In this document: positions 1 to 5,376 of the stretch, in pieces
Position numbering within the stretch: the first letter of the stretch is position 1
Layout of the letters: each line of letters starts with the position of its first letter
From: Polyangium sp. (in: bacteria)
Lineage (GTDB): Bacteria > Myxococcota_A > Polyangia > Palsa-1104
Reading direction: 5' to 3'
Assembly: GCA_025450955.1 (NCBI GenBank)
Contig: JANWLJ010000337.1
Span: 1 to 5,581 of the forward strand
Length of the DNA: 5,581 nt
The notes under the pieces: generated by a model
Told to the model about the DNA's origin: nothing
What the model saw: only the letters and a program-made list of their open reading frames with translations
Database searches by the model: none
Made by a program: the position numbers and the translations under genes

Positions 1-2097
1 CATCCACAGCCCGAGCGCGTCCTCGACGAAGCGCCGCTCGTAGGGCCGCTCCGCCGACAGCTCGTGCTTCTCGCCCGAGTCGGCGACCGCGTCGAAAAAT
101 TCGGTGCGCCCCGACCCGCCCACCCACAGCTTCCAGCGATCGAGCCGCATCGTGTGCGCGAGCTCGTATTGGCTCGCGATCGCCGGTCGCGGATAGCCGG
201 CGCCGACGTCGTGCGCGATCGGCAACAGCGACTCGCCCTGCGCGTCGACCGGCGGCTTGACCCCGAGCACGTCGTCGATGGTCGGCAAGAGATCGACGAT
301 CTCCACCCCCTCGTGCACCACCTTGCCCGGCGGAAACAGCGGCGGGTAGTGGATGACCAGCGGCACGTGCACCAGCTCCTCGTGCAGCGACTGGCCGTGC
401 CCGATCTTGCCGTGGTCCCACAGCTCCTCACCGTGGTCGGCGGTGTAGATCACCATCGTGTCGTCGGCGTGCCCGTCGGCGGCGAGGTGCTTGAGCAGCT
501 CGCCGAGCTGCTGATCGTTGTAGCTCACGTCGGAGTCGTAGAGCGCGATGATGCGGGTCTTGTCGCGCTCGCTGATGTGCATCCTGCCGGTGACGATCTT
601 GTCGAGCTGCGGCCCGAGGCACGCCTTGAGAAACGGCCCGACGTAGCGCCCGGGATCGTACTCATTGATCCACGGCGCGTGCGCGCGCCACGACACGTGC
701 GCGTCGATGGTGCCGAGATAGAGGAAGAACGGCTTGAGCGCGCGCTTGTCCAAAAACGCATCCGCCGCCCGCACCAGATCCTCCGCCTTGAGCCCGCCAC
801 CGTCGTGCAAGAAGTTGCGCAGGTTGTCCCAGCCCTGCGCGAAGCCCCAGAACGCGTCGATGAAGCCGTTGGCCATCAGCCCTTCGGTGTACAGCCCGCT
901 CGGACGAATCGCCTCGGCGAGGGTGACGAACCGCGGATCGAGCTTGGCGTTGGCCGCGATGAAGTGGTGCTCGCCGGGATAGAGCGAGGTCCACAAGCTC
1001 GCGTGCGAGACCCGCGACTCGTTGCCCTGCACGTACGCGACCTGAAACAGCGTCGAGGTCTTGGCCAGCCCGTCGACCACCGGGGTCTTGACCCGCGACT
1101 TCGGGTTGTAGAGATCGAAACGATCGGCGCGCGTGTCGTCGCTCATCCAGAAGATGATGTTGCGCGGCCGCTTGCCGAGATGCTCGGCCGGCGCGTCGCC
1201 CGACTCGGTCAGCGTCGCCGAGCGCAGCCGCGCCTGGCTGCAGCCCGCGCCGTCCGAGGTGAGCTCGAGCCGCACCACCTGGCCCGAGAGGCGCGAGAGA
1301 TCGACGTCGATGCGCGACGCACCGGGCGCGGTCGCCTGATCGATCATCACCTTCGCGTGGGTCCGCGCGCGCACGTGCACGGTGCAGCCGGCGGGCTCGA
1401 CCGCAGCCTCGAGCGCGCCGCCCTGCGGCACCATCACATAGTAGGCGAGCCCGCCGCCCGCCGGAAGCGGCAGCCCGTTGGCGTCCGGCTCGACCGGCGG
1501 CGCGTCCGTCGCGGTGCCGCCGAGCTGAATCCACTCGACCGCCGCGCCCGCCCGCTCGCCGCCGATCCGTCCCGGCACCGCGAAGCTGAGCTGCAGCTTG
1601 TCTTCGCCGCCCTTGAGCGCGCCCGCCGGAAGCGGGATGGTCACGAGCTGCCAGCCCTCTTTGAGCGGCACCGCCGCCGAGGCGTGGCCCGAGATGGTCG
1701 CGCGCACCGTCTGCCGCGTCGGCGACTTGAGCCGCATGGTGAGCGTCGCGTCTTTGATCTGGTCGACGGTGAGCGGCACCTCGAGCACCGCCTGCCCGCC
1801 GGCGAGCGCCACCCGCTTGCCGTCCTCGACCTTGCGCAATTTCCAGGTGCGCGGCCGGCTGAAGTGGATATAGCGCGCAAAGCCCGGCGAACCCGCCGCG
1901 ATCACCAGCCCGCCTGCGCGCATGCCGTGCGCCAGCGTCCGGTTCGCCACCAGGTCGAAGACCGGGTGAGAAGCCAGCGCCACCGACGGGAATGCGGAGA
2001 GGAGGGCGACGAACGCGAGCCGGCCGACGCGGCCTGCCGAGCTAGAAGACAAAGACCTTCGGGCGCTCGGCGGCGCGTTTGAGATCGGCGAGGACAT
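1..2097 (-). CDS. Secreted sulfatase-superfamily hydrolase with N-terminal beta domains (C-terminus cut by window edge)
   Basis: A 699-residue partial protein of the sulfatase/alkaline phosphatase superfamily, predicted to be exported and to cleave a sulfate or phosphate ester; the substrate is unknown. A signal peptide covers residues 1-42 (Arg-rich n-region, hydrophobic 27-42, cleavage after A-L-A). Two beta-rich regions follow (about 60-193 and 210-305); the second has C238 and C286, a possible disulfide. The catalytic domain starts near residue 313: metal-ligand motif S-D-D-T-R-A-D (319-325), nucleophile region S361-R-V-S-H365 followed by A-S-L-W-T-S-L-Y-P, D465-A-H467, then D554-H-G and K564-I-G-H567 with H572. 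The usual C/S-x-P/A-x-R formylglycine signature is not intact. The ATG at 2097 was chosen because GGAG lies 7 nt upstream. A TTG at 2052 would give a shorter n-region and cannot be excluded. The gene overlaps the upstream membrane-protein gene by 56 nt, so the two are probably co-transcribed. Family assignment is firm; function is not. Confidence 0.88.
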   Translation of the reverse strand, partial: MSSPISNAPPSARRSLSSSSAGRVGRLAFVALLSAFPSVALASHPVFDLVANRTLAHGMRAGGLVIAAGSPGFARYIHFSRPRTWKLRKVEDGKRVALAGGQAVLEVPLTVDQIKDATLTMRLKSPTRQTVRATISGHASAAVPLKEGWQLVTIPLPAGALKGGEDKLQLSFAVPGRIGGERAGAAVEWIQLGGTATDAPPVEPDANGLPLPAGGGLAYYVMVPQGGALEAAVEPAGCTVHVRARTHAKVMIDQATAPGASRIDVDLSRLSGQVVRLELTSDGAGCSQARLRSATLTESGDAPAEHLGKRPRNIIFWMSDDTRADRFDLYNPKSRVKTPVVDGLAKTSTLFQVAYVQGNESRVSHASLWTSLYPGEHHFIAANAKLDPRFVTLAEAIRPSGLYTEGLMANGFIDAFWGFAQGWDNLRNFLHDGGGLKAEDLVRAADAFLDKRALKPFFLYLGTIDAHVSWRAHAPWINEYDPGRYVGPFLKACLGPQLDKIVTGRMHISERDKTRIIALYDSDVSYNDQQLGELLKHLAADGHADDTMVIYTADHGEELWDHGKIGHGQSLHEELVHVPLVIHYPPLFPPGKVVHEGVEIVDLLPTIDDVLGVKPPVDAQGESLLPIAHDVGAGYPRPAIASQYELAHTMRLDRWKLWVGGSGRTEFFDAVADSGEKHELSAERPYERRFVEDALGLWM

Positions 2098-3259
2098 CCT
2101 TTTGCTCCGCGACCAGGCTGCCTGCGAGGCTGCGGATCTCGGCGATCCGCCGCGCGTAGTCCTTGACCGCCAGGAGGTCCGGATTGCCGGCCACCACGCT
2201 GGTGAAAAACGGCGTCGGCTCGATCGGCACCAGGGTATCGGTGGTCTTGCCTTTGACCGTCCGCTGCGACCACGGCCCGCCCGAGCCCATGCGGAACTGG
2301 AACCCCTTCAGGTCTTTCGCGTTGCAGTCGGTCTGCCCCGCCTTCGGGCACACCGGCAAGCCGAGCTCGACGAGCTGCGCCACCAAGAGCGGGTGCGAGG
2401 CGTCGAAGACGATCCCGTATTTCTGCTCCGCCTTGGCCGCGTCGTTCTTCACGTACCTGGTGATCGCGTCCTTGTCGTTGGCGGTCTTCTTGGCGTGCTC
2501 GGTGATGAGATCGTAGAGCCGGATGGTGTGATCGTAATAGGTGAAGAGCCGCTCGATCGCGACGTCCTCGAGGTGCTCGTAGTTGGTGTGGAAGATCTTG
2601 GTGGTGTCGGGCTTGCGCAGATCGAGCTCGCCGAGGTGCGCGGTCATGTCGAGATCGATCCCGCCCGACAGCGTGGCCTTGGACTGATTGATCGTGTCGG
2701 CGATCATGCCGAGCTGCTTGCCGAGGTGATCGATCTCGTCGCGGATCTGCCCGGCCTGATCGATCGTGTCGTTGAAGTCGACGCGGCTCGAGTGGACCCC
2801 GCCGAAGAAGGTGCCGACGACGAACACCACGAACCCGAGCCCGCCAACCAGCGCGATGCGGGCCCACGGCTTCGGCTTCGAGAGCGGCTCGGCGTTGACG
2901 CTGTCGCTCGAGCCCGGCAAGACCTGCCCGAGCCCATAGAACGCCGCGAGGTTGGCCGCCTGCTGCTGCGCGAACGGATCGCGCCGCGGATCGGGCGGCG
3001 GCTGCGGCGCCGGTTGCGCCTGCTCTCGTCCCCACGGCGACGGGGGTTGCGGCTGCGCCGGTTGGCCGAACGGCGACGGCACCGGCGGCGAGGCCGTCGG
3101 TCCCGACCCCTGGTTCGGCATCGGCGCGGGGATCGCCTGTCCGCGAGGCGGAGTGGTGTTCGGGGGTGCGGCCGCCGGCATCGCGGCGGTCTTCTTCAAT
3201 CCCAGGCGCGCCTTGAGGTCGCTGATGTCGCGCTGCCCGGGCTTCTTGTTGTCGTCCAA
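2042..3259 (-). CDS. Single-pass membrane protein with Pro-rich N-terminal segment, function unknown
   Basis: I do not recognise this 405-residue protein as a named family. It begins with a short charged segment, R-D-I-S-D-L-K-A-R-L-G-L-K-K (10-23), predicted helical. A disordered-looking Pro/Ala/Gln-rich stretch follows (about 25-95), then a region of mixed composition to 130. One transmembrane segment spans about 134-154, preceded by K-P-K-P-W-A-R and followed by H-S-S-R. With no signal peptide and positive charge on the N-terminal side, an N-in topology is likely, placing about 250 C-terminal residues outside the inner membrane. That part starts with a heptad-like helical stretch (163-190), remains mostly helical, and has C304 and C312, which could form a disulfide. 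The start is TTG: GGAGG lies 10 nt upstream, and no ATG or GTG occurs before the in-frame stop at 3335. It is the first gene of a two-gene unit with the secreted sulfatase-like hydrolase, so an envelope role is inferred. Confidence 0.88.
   Translation of the reverse strand: MDDNKKPGQRDISDLKARLGLKKTAAMPAAAPPNTTPPRGQAIPAPMPNQGSGPTASPPVPSPFGQPAQPQPPSPWGREQAQPAPQPPPDPRRDPFAQQQAANLAAFYGLGQVLPGSSDSVNAEPLSKPKPWARIALVGGLGFVVFVVGTFFGGVHSSRVDFNDTIDQAGQIRDEIDHLGKQLGMIADTINQSKATLSGGIDLDMTAHLGELDLRKPDTTKIFHTNYEHLEDVAIERLFTYYDHTIRLYDLITEHAKKTANDKDAITRYVKNDAAKAEQKYGIVFDASHPLLVAQLVELGLPVCPKAGQTDCNAKDLKGFQFRMGSGGPWSQRTVKGKTTDTLVPIEPTPFFTSVVAGNPDLLAVKDYARRIAEIRSLAGSLVAEQKDVLADLKRAAERPKVFVF
2105..2108 (-). promoter_or_regulatory. 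Ribosome-binding site deciding the sulfatase-like gene start
   Basis: On the minus strand the sequence reads GGAG-CAAAAGG-ATG, so a GGAG core sits 7 nt before the ATG at 2097, inside the coding sequence of the upstream gene. The competing TTG start at 2052 has only GAAGG at 3 nt, which is too close. This supports the longer start and translational coupling in the overlap. The call rests on motif and spacing only. Confidence 0.55.
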
Positions 3260-3269
3260 GAGTCCTTGA

Positions 3270-3274
3270 CCTCC
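3270..3274 (-). promoter_or_regulatory. Ribosome-binding site for the TTG start at 3259
   Basis: The minus strand carries a perfect GGAGG core 10 nt before the TTG. A second AAGGA (3263-3267) lies only 3 nt away. No ATG or GTG is available in frame upstream of the TTG before a stop codon, so this Shine-Dalgarno sequence is what supports the unusual start codon. Confidence 0.6.
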
Positions 3275-3309
3275 GACGATCGCCGACGGTCTGTCGACGG
3301 CGCCGCGAA

Positions 3310-3338
3310 GTATTACCGACCCATTATGGGTGTGTCAA
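3310..3338 (-). promoter_or_regulatory. Sigma70-type promoter for the membrane protein/sulfatase-like pair
   Basis: On the minus strand a perfect -35 hexamer TTGACA (3333-3338) is followed by a 17-bp spacer and TAATAC (3310-3315) as the -10. The -10 keeps the important first T-A but matches the consensus at only 3 of 6 positions. Transcription would begin near 3303, giving a leader of about 44 nt that contains the GGAGG site. The element also stands out as an AT-rich island in a GC-rich region. The -35 and spacing are seen directly; activity is inferred. Confidence 0.5.
3319..3331. promoter_or_regulatory. 13-bp palindrome inside the leftward promoter spacer (possible operator)
   Basis: ACCCAT-T-ATGGGT is a perfect inverted repeat with 6-bp arms and a one-base centre. 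It lies wholly between the -35 and -10 hexamers of the leftward promoter, a typical place for a dimeric repressor or a spacer-distorting activator to bind. The regulator is unknown and no second copy was noticed in the window. Confidence 0.4.
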
Positions 3339-3356
3339 GGAGTCAGCCTGTCATGC

Positions 3357-3384
3357 GACGTTCACGCGCTGCGCTGTGAACGTC
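3357..3384. promoter_or_regulatory. Perfect 9-bp dyad with 10-bp spacer (possible enhancer/UAS site)
   Basis: GACGTTCAC (3357-3365) and GTGAACGTC (3376-3384) are exact inverted copies. They are separated by GCGCT twice in tandem. The dyad lies in the divergent region, centred about 108 bp upstream of the start predicted from the sigma54-like element and about 67 bp upstream of the leftward start. That position suits an enhancer-binding-protein site for the rightward gene. There is no following T-run and genes diverge on both sides, which argues against a terminator. Confidence 0.5.
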
Positions 3385-3417
3385 CGTTGGCGTCAGCCGA
3401 TGCACGGTAGCGAAAGA

Positions 3418-3438
3418 GCATGTACCGCCGGTACTTGC
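3418..3438. promoter_or_regulatory. 21-bp near-perfect palindrome in the divergent region
   Basis: The core GTACCG-C-CGGTAC (3422-3434) has perfect 6-bp arms. Beyond one T:T mismatch the symmetry continues with GCA on the left and TGC on the right, giving 9 of 10 paired positions. It is centred about 51 bp upstream of the predicted rightward transcription start. It may be a second regulator site or a structural element; its sequence differs from the 3357-3384 dyad. Confidence 0.4.
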
Positions 3439-3452
3439 GTCTCCCGTTCGGC

Positions 3453-3468
3453 TGGCACGTTGACTGCT
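3453..3468 (+). promoter_or_regulatory. Sigma54 (RpoN) -24/-12 promoter-like element
   Basis: TGGCACG-TTGA-CTGCT matches the sigma54 consensus TGGCACG-N4-TTGCW at all positions except the first T of the -12 box. The invariant GG (3454-3455) and GC (3466-3467) are separated by exactly 10 bp, the required spacing. The predicted start, 12 bp past the -12 C, is at about 3479, two bases before the ATG of the barrel protein gene. That gene would then have almost no leader, which agrees with the absence of a Shine-Dalgarno sequence. Use by sigma54 is inferred from the motif alone. Confidence 0.5.
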
Positions 3469-3480
3469 TCGAGCCCCCGC

Positions 3481-4407
3481 ATGCGCAATCGACTGCTCAC
3501 CGTTTTCCTCGCGCTCCTGACCGCGCTCGCGCTCGAGCCGCTCGGCGCGTCCGCCGCTTCGGCGCAAGAGATCTACGTTCAGGTGCCGCCTCCGCCGCGG
3601 GTGATCATCACGCCGCCCCGGCTCGGGATTCGCGCCTGGCGCATGCGCGTCCGCTGGCAGCGCCGGCGGGCCCGGGCTCAGGTGGTGGTGATGCCGCCCG
3701 CGCCGTCGGTGGTGGCGGCCGCGCCGCCCGCGCCGGTCTACTACTACACGCCCGCGCCGGCGCCGCTGCCGCCGATTCCGCCGCCGCTGGTCGCGCCCGC
3801 GCCCTATTACGCGCCGGTCTATTACGCGCCGCCGCCCGAGCCGAGCTACGTCGCGGTCCGCCGCGCGCCCAAGCTCGACGGCTGGCGCTCGCGCGTCGGG
3901 CTCGGCGTCCGCGGGATCGGGGTCACCGACTCGGGCGGCTGGGACAACCTCGGCATCGGCGGCGAATTTCTGGTCCGCGCCACCAATCACCTCTCGCTCG
4001 AGCTTGCGGCGGAGTATCAGCACGACACCGCCGGCGGCCCGTCGGGCGCGGTCGATCGCATCGACATCCCGGCGACCATCGGCATGCGCATCTACCTCGG
4101 CCCGCCGCGCTGGGTGGTCTCGCCGTACTTCGTGTTCGCCGCCGGGTTCGACTACGCCGCCGAGGATCTGCGGCCGGTGACCGATCAGGCCTACTACTTC
4201 GACGGTCAGCTCGGCGGCGGGCTCGAGCTGCGCCTCGGCCAGCACGTGGCGCTCACCGCCGATGTCCGCTTCGACGGCAAAAAGCGCCTCGACTCGCCCG
4301 CCGATCCGATCGTGGCGGAGCGGTTCGTCACCGGCGGCCACGCGGCGAGCCCGCTCGGCGACGAGTACGGCGCGCAGTTCCGCCTCGGCGTCGCGCTTTA
4401 TTTCTAG
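3481..4407 (+). CDS. Outer-membrane beta-barrel protein with Pro/Tyr-rich periplasmic linker
   Basis: A 308-residue protein predicted to be exported and inserted in the outer membrane. Residues 1-28 form a signal peptide (R2/R4, hydrophobic 5-18, cleavage A-S-A before Q29-E30). A very basic stretch at 51-66 (R-A-W-R-M-R-V-R-W-Q-R-R-R) precedes a linker rich in Pro, Ala and Tyr (about 69-127, with P-Y-Y-A-P-V-Y-Y-A-P). The C-terminal 180 residues show alternating polar/hydrophobic strands with aromatic belts and end in V-A-L-Y-F; a terminal Phe is the usual signal for beta-barrel assembly. That length suits an eight-stranded barrel of the OmpA-like/OMP_b-brl type. There is no OmpA peptidoglycan-binding domain. 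The ATG at 3481 was chosen because the signal peptide begins there; in-frame starts at 3376 (GTG) and 3400 (ATG) would bury it. Precise function is unknown: it could be structural, a small porin or an adhesin. Confidence 0.85.
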   Translation: MRNRLLTVFLALLTALALEPLGASAASAQEIYVQVPPPPRVIITPPRLGIRAWRMRVRWQRRRARAQVVVMPPAPSVVAAAPPAPVYYYTPAPAPLPPIPPPLVAPAPYYAPVYYAPPPEPSYVAVRRAPKLDGWRSRVGLGVRGIGVTDSGGWDNLGIGGEFLVRATNHLSLELAAEYQHDTAGGPSGAVDRIDIPATIGMRIYLGPPRWVVSPYFVFAAGFDYAAEDLRPVTDQAYYFDGQLGGGLELRLGQHVALTADVRFDGKKRLDSPADPIVAERFVTGGHAASPLGDEYGAQFRLGVALYF

Positions 4408-4429
4408 AACTGCTGCGAGCCGGCGGCTC

Positions 4430-4438
4430 TGGTAAAAT
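4430..4438 (+). promoter_or_regulatory. Extended -10 promoter-like element before the alpha/beta hydrolase
   Basis: TG-G-TAAAAT is an extended -10 (TGn plus 5 of 6 matches to TATAAT) in otherwise GC-rich sequence. No good -35 is seen 17 bp upstream, which extended -10 promoters can tolerate. Transcription would start near 4445, only 3 nt before the GTG at 4448, so the transcript would be leaderless; no Shine-Dalgarno sequence is present. The alternative is read-through from the barrel gene, whose stop lies 40 nt upstream. Confidence 0.4.
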
Positions 4439-4447
4439 CTCGGGCGC

Positions 4448-5374
4448 GTGCCCATCGACTTCGCCCTTCGCACCTTCCGCAGCTTCGACAACACCGAGAT
4501 CGCCTATCAGCGCTGCGGCGAGGGGACCGGCCTTCCGGTGGTGCTCTCGAACGGGCTCGGCGGCGACTATCGCGCCTGGAAGCACGTCTACGATCGCTTC
4601 GCCGGCAGCCGCCGCTTCGTCACCTGGGACTACCGCGGCCTGTACCGCTCGGGCCCGCCCAAGACCCGTCACACGCTCGGCCCCAAAAGCCAGGCGCTCG
4701 ATCTCGAGCGGCTCCTCGACGAGCTCGGCTGGCAGCGCGCGATCCTGGTCGGCTGGTCGATGGGTGTGCAGGTCAACTTCGAAGCCTGGCGGCGCTTCCC
4801 CGAGCGGGTGGCCGCGCTCGGGGTGGTCAACGGCGTGGCCGGCCGGCCGTTCGACACCGCGCTCGGATCGCGCCTGGCCCGTTACGTCATCCCGCTCGCG
4901 CTGAGGCAGATGCGCCGGCGCTCGCGCCTGGTCGGCAAGATCACCGGAGCGATGACCGGGTGGAGCGGTCTTTTGCCGATGATGCAGGGTCTCGGGATGG
5001 TGGGCGCGACCATCGATCTTCAGCTCTTCTCCGAGTTCGCGCGCACCTTCGCGTCGCTCGACTTCGATCTCTACGGCGCCACCCTGGCGGCGCTCGGACG
5101 CCACGACGCCCACGACGTGCTGCCGACCATCACGGTGCCGATGCGGATCGTCACCGGCGATCGCGACACGCTCACCCCGGTCGCCACCGCGCGCAAGCTC
5201 GAACGGGCGGTGCCGCAGGCGACCTTGCGCATCCTCGAGGGCGCGACCCACTACACGCCGGTCGAGTTTCCCAAGGAAGTGTGTGAGGAGCTGGCGCGAC
5301 TGTTCGACGCCGCCGAAGCGGCCGAGGCCGCGAGATCGGCGAAGGGGAATGGAGAGGGGGAGGCGGCGACGTGA
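4448..5374 (+). CDS. Alpha/beta-fold hydrolase (serine hydrolase family)
   Basis: A 308-residue cytoplasmic protein (no signal peptide or membrane segment) of the alpha/beta hydrolase superfamily, acting by a Ser-His-Asp triad on an ester, lactone or similar bond; the substrate cannot be told from sequence. Order of landmarks: S34-N-G-L-G-G in the oxyanion-hole position, D61-Y-R-G-L-Y-R-S-G, nucleophile elbow G102-W-S104-M-G, a helical cap region of about 130-215 with a basic patch (R153-R160), acid T-G-D-R-D240, and H268 in G-A-T-H-Y-T-P-V. Length is normal for the family. The tail (287-308) is Ala/Glu/Gly-rich and probably disordered. The start is GTG; it is the first usable codon after an in-frame TAA at 4433, so it is well fixed. 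It follows the barrel gene by 40 nt with its own promoter-like element and faces the PilZ gene tail to tail, 2 nt apart. A lactonase, esterase or haloperoxidase-like role are all possible. Confidence 0.92.
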   Translation: MPIDFALRTFRSFDNTEIAYQRCGEGTGLPVVLSNGLGGDYRAWKHVYDRFAGSRRFVTWDYRGLYRSGPPKTRHTLGPKSQALDLERLLDELGWQRAILVGWSMGVQVNFEAWRRFPERVAALGVVNGVAGRPFDTALGSRLARYVIPLALRQMRRRSRLVGKITGAMTGWSGLLPMMQGLGMVGATIDLQLFSEFARTFASLDFDLYGATLAALGRHDAHDVLPTITVPMRIVTGDRDTLTPVATARKLERAVPQATLRILEGATHYTPVEFPKEVCEELARLFDAAEAAEAARSAKGNGEGEAAT

Positions 5375-5376
5375 GC

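Noticed and set aside
2034..2070. Twin-arginine (Tat) signal for the sulfatase-like protein, from A-R13-R14-S-L
   Set aside because: The consensus S-R-R-x-F-L-K is not matched and the hydrophobic core begins 12 residues later; a Sec signal peptide fits better. No lipobox cysteine is present either.
64..2082. A 672-codon open frame on the plus strand opposite the sulfatase-like gene
   Set aside because: It is codon-aligned antisense to a clear sulfatase-fold protein. In GC-rich genes the antisense stops (TTA, CTA, TCA sense codons) are rare, so long empty frames arise. Its translation is Arg/His/Val-rich with no domain.
1902..3035. A 377-codon minus-strand frame overlapping both left genes
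   Set aside because: Arg/Ala-rich out-of-frame translation of the membrane-protein gene; no motif, and the alternative frame gives a coherent transmembrane protein.
2102..3379. A 425-codon plus-strand frame opposite the membrane-protein gene
   Set aside because: Shadow of the minus-strand gene; Arg/Val/Leu-rich, no recognisable domain, and it would cross the divergent promoter region.
3376..3480. Longer start for the barrel gene (GTG 3376 or ATG 3400)
   Set aside because: These would put 27-35 polar residues before an excellent signal peptide beginning at 3481, and would overlap the dyads and the sigma54-like element.
4417..4429. GAGCC-GGC-GGCTC hairpin after the barrel gene as a terminator
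   Set aside because: Only 5-bp arms with a 3-nt loop and no T-run; such hairpins are common by chance at this GC content. It might instead be a weak operator next to the -10 element.
3343..4494. A 383-codon minus-strand frame opposite the barrel gene
   Set aside because: Rich in Arg and His with low-complexity runs. The plus strand encodes a protein with a signal peptide and a beta-barrel ending in Phe.
3420..4904. A 494-codon plus-strand frame spanning the barrel gene and half of the hydrolase
   Set aside because: It is a wrong-frame reading through two well-supported genes and consists largely of Arg/Ala repeats.
4328..5251. A 307-codon minus-strand frame opposite the alpha/beta hydrolase
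   Set aside because: Antisense shadow; the plus frame holds the complete Ser-Asp-His triad.
5318..5331. GCGGCC-GA-GGCCGC inverted repeat near the end of the hydrolase gene
   Set aside because: Lies inside Ala/Glu codons, has a 2-nt loop and no T-run; best explained by coding composition.
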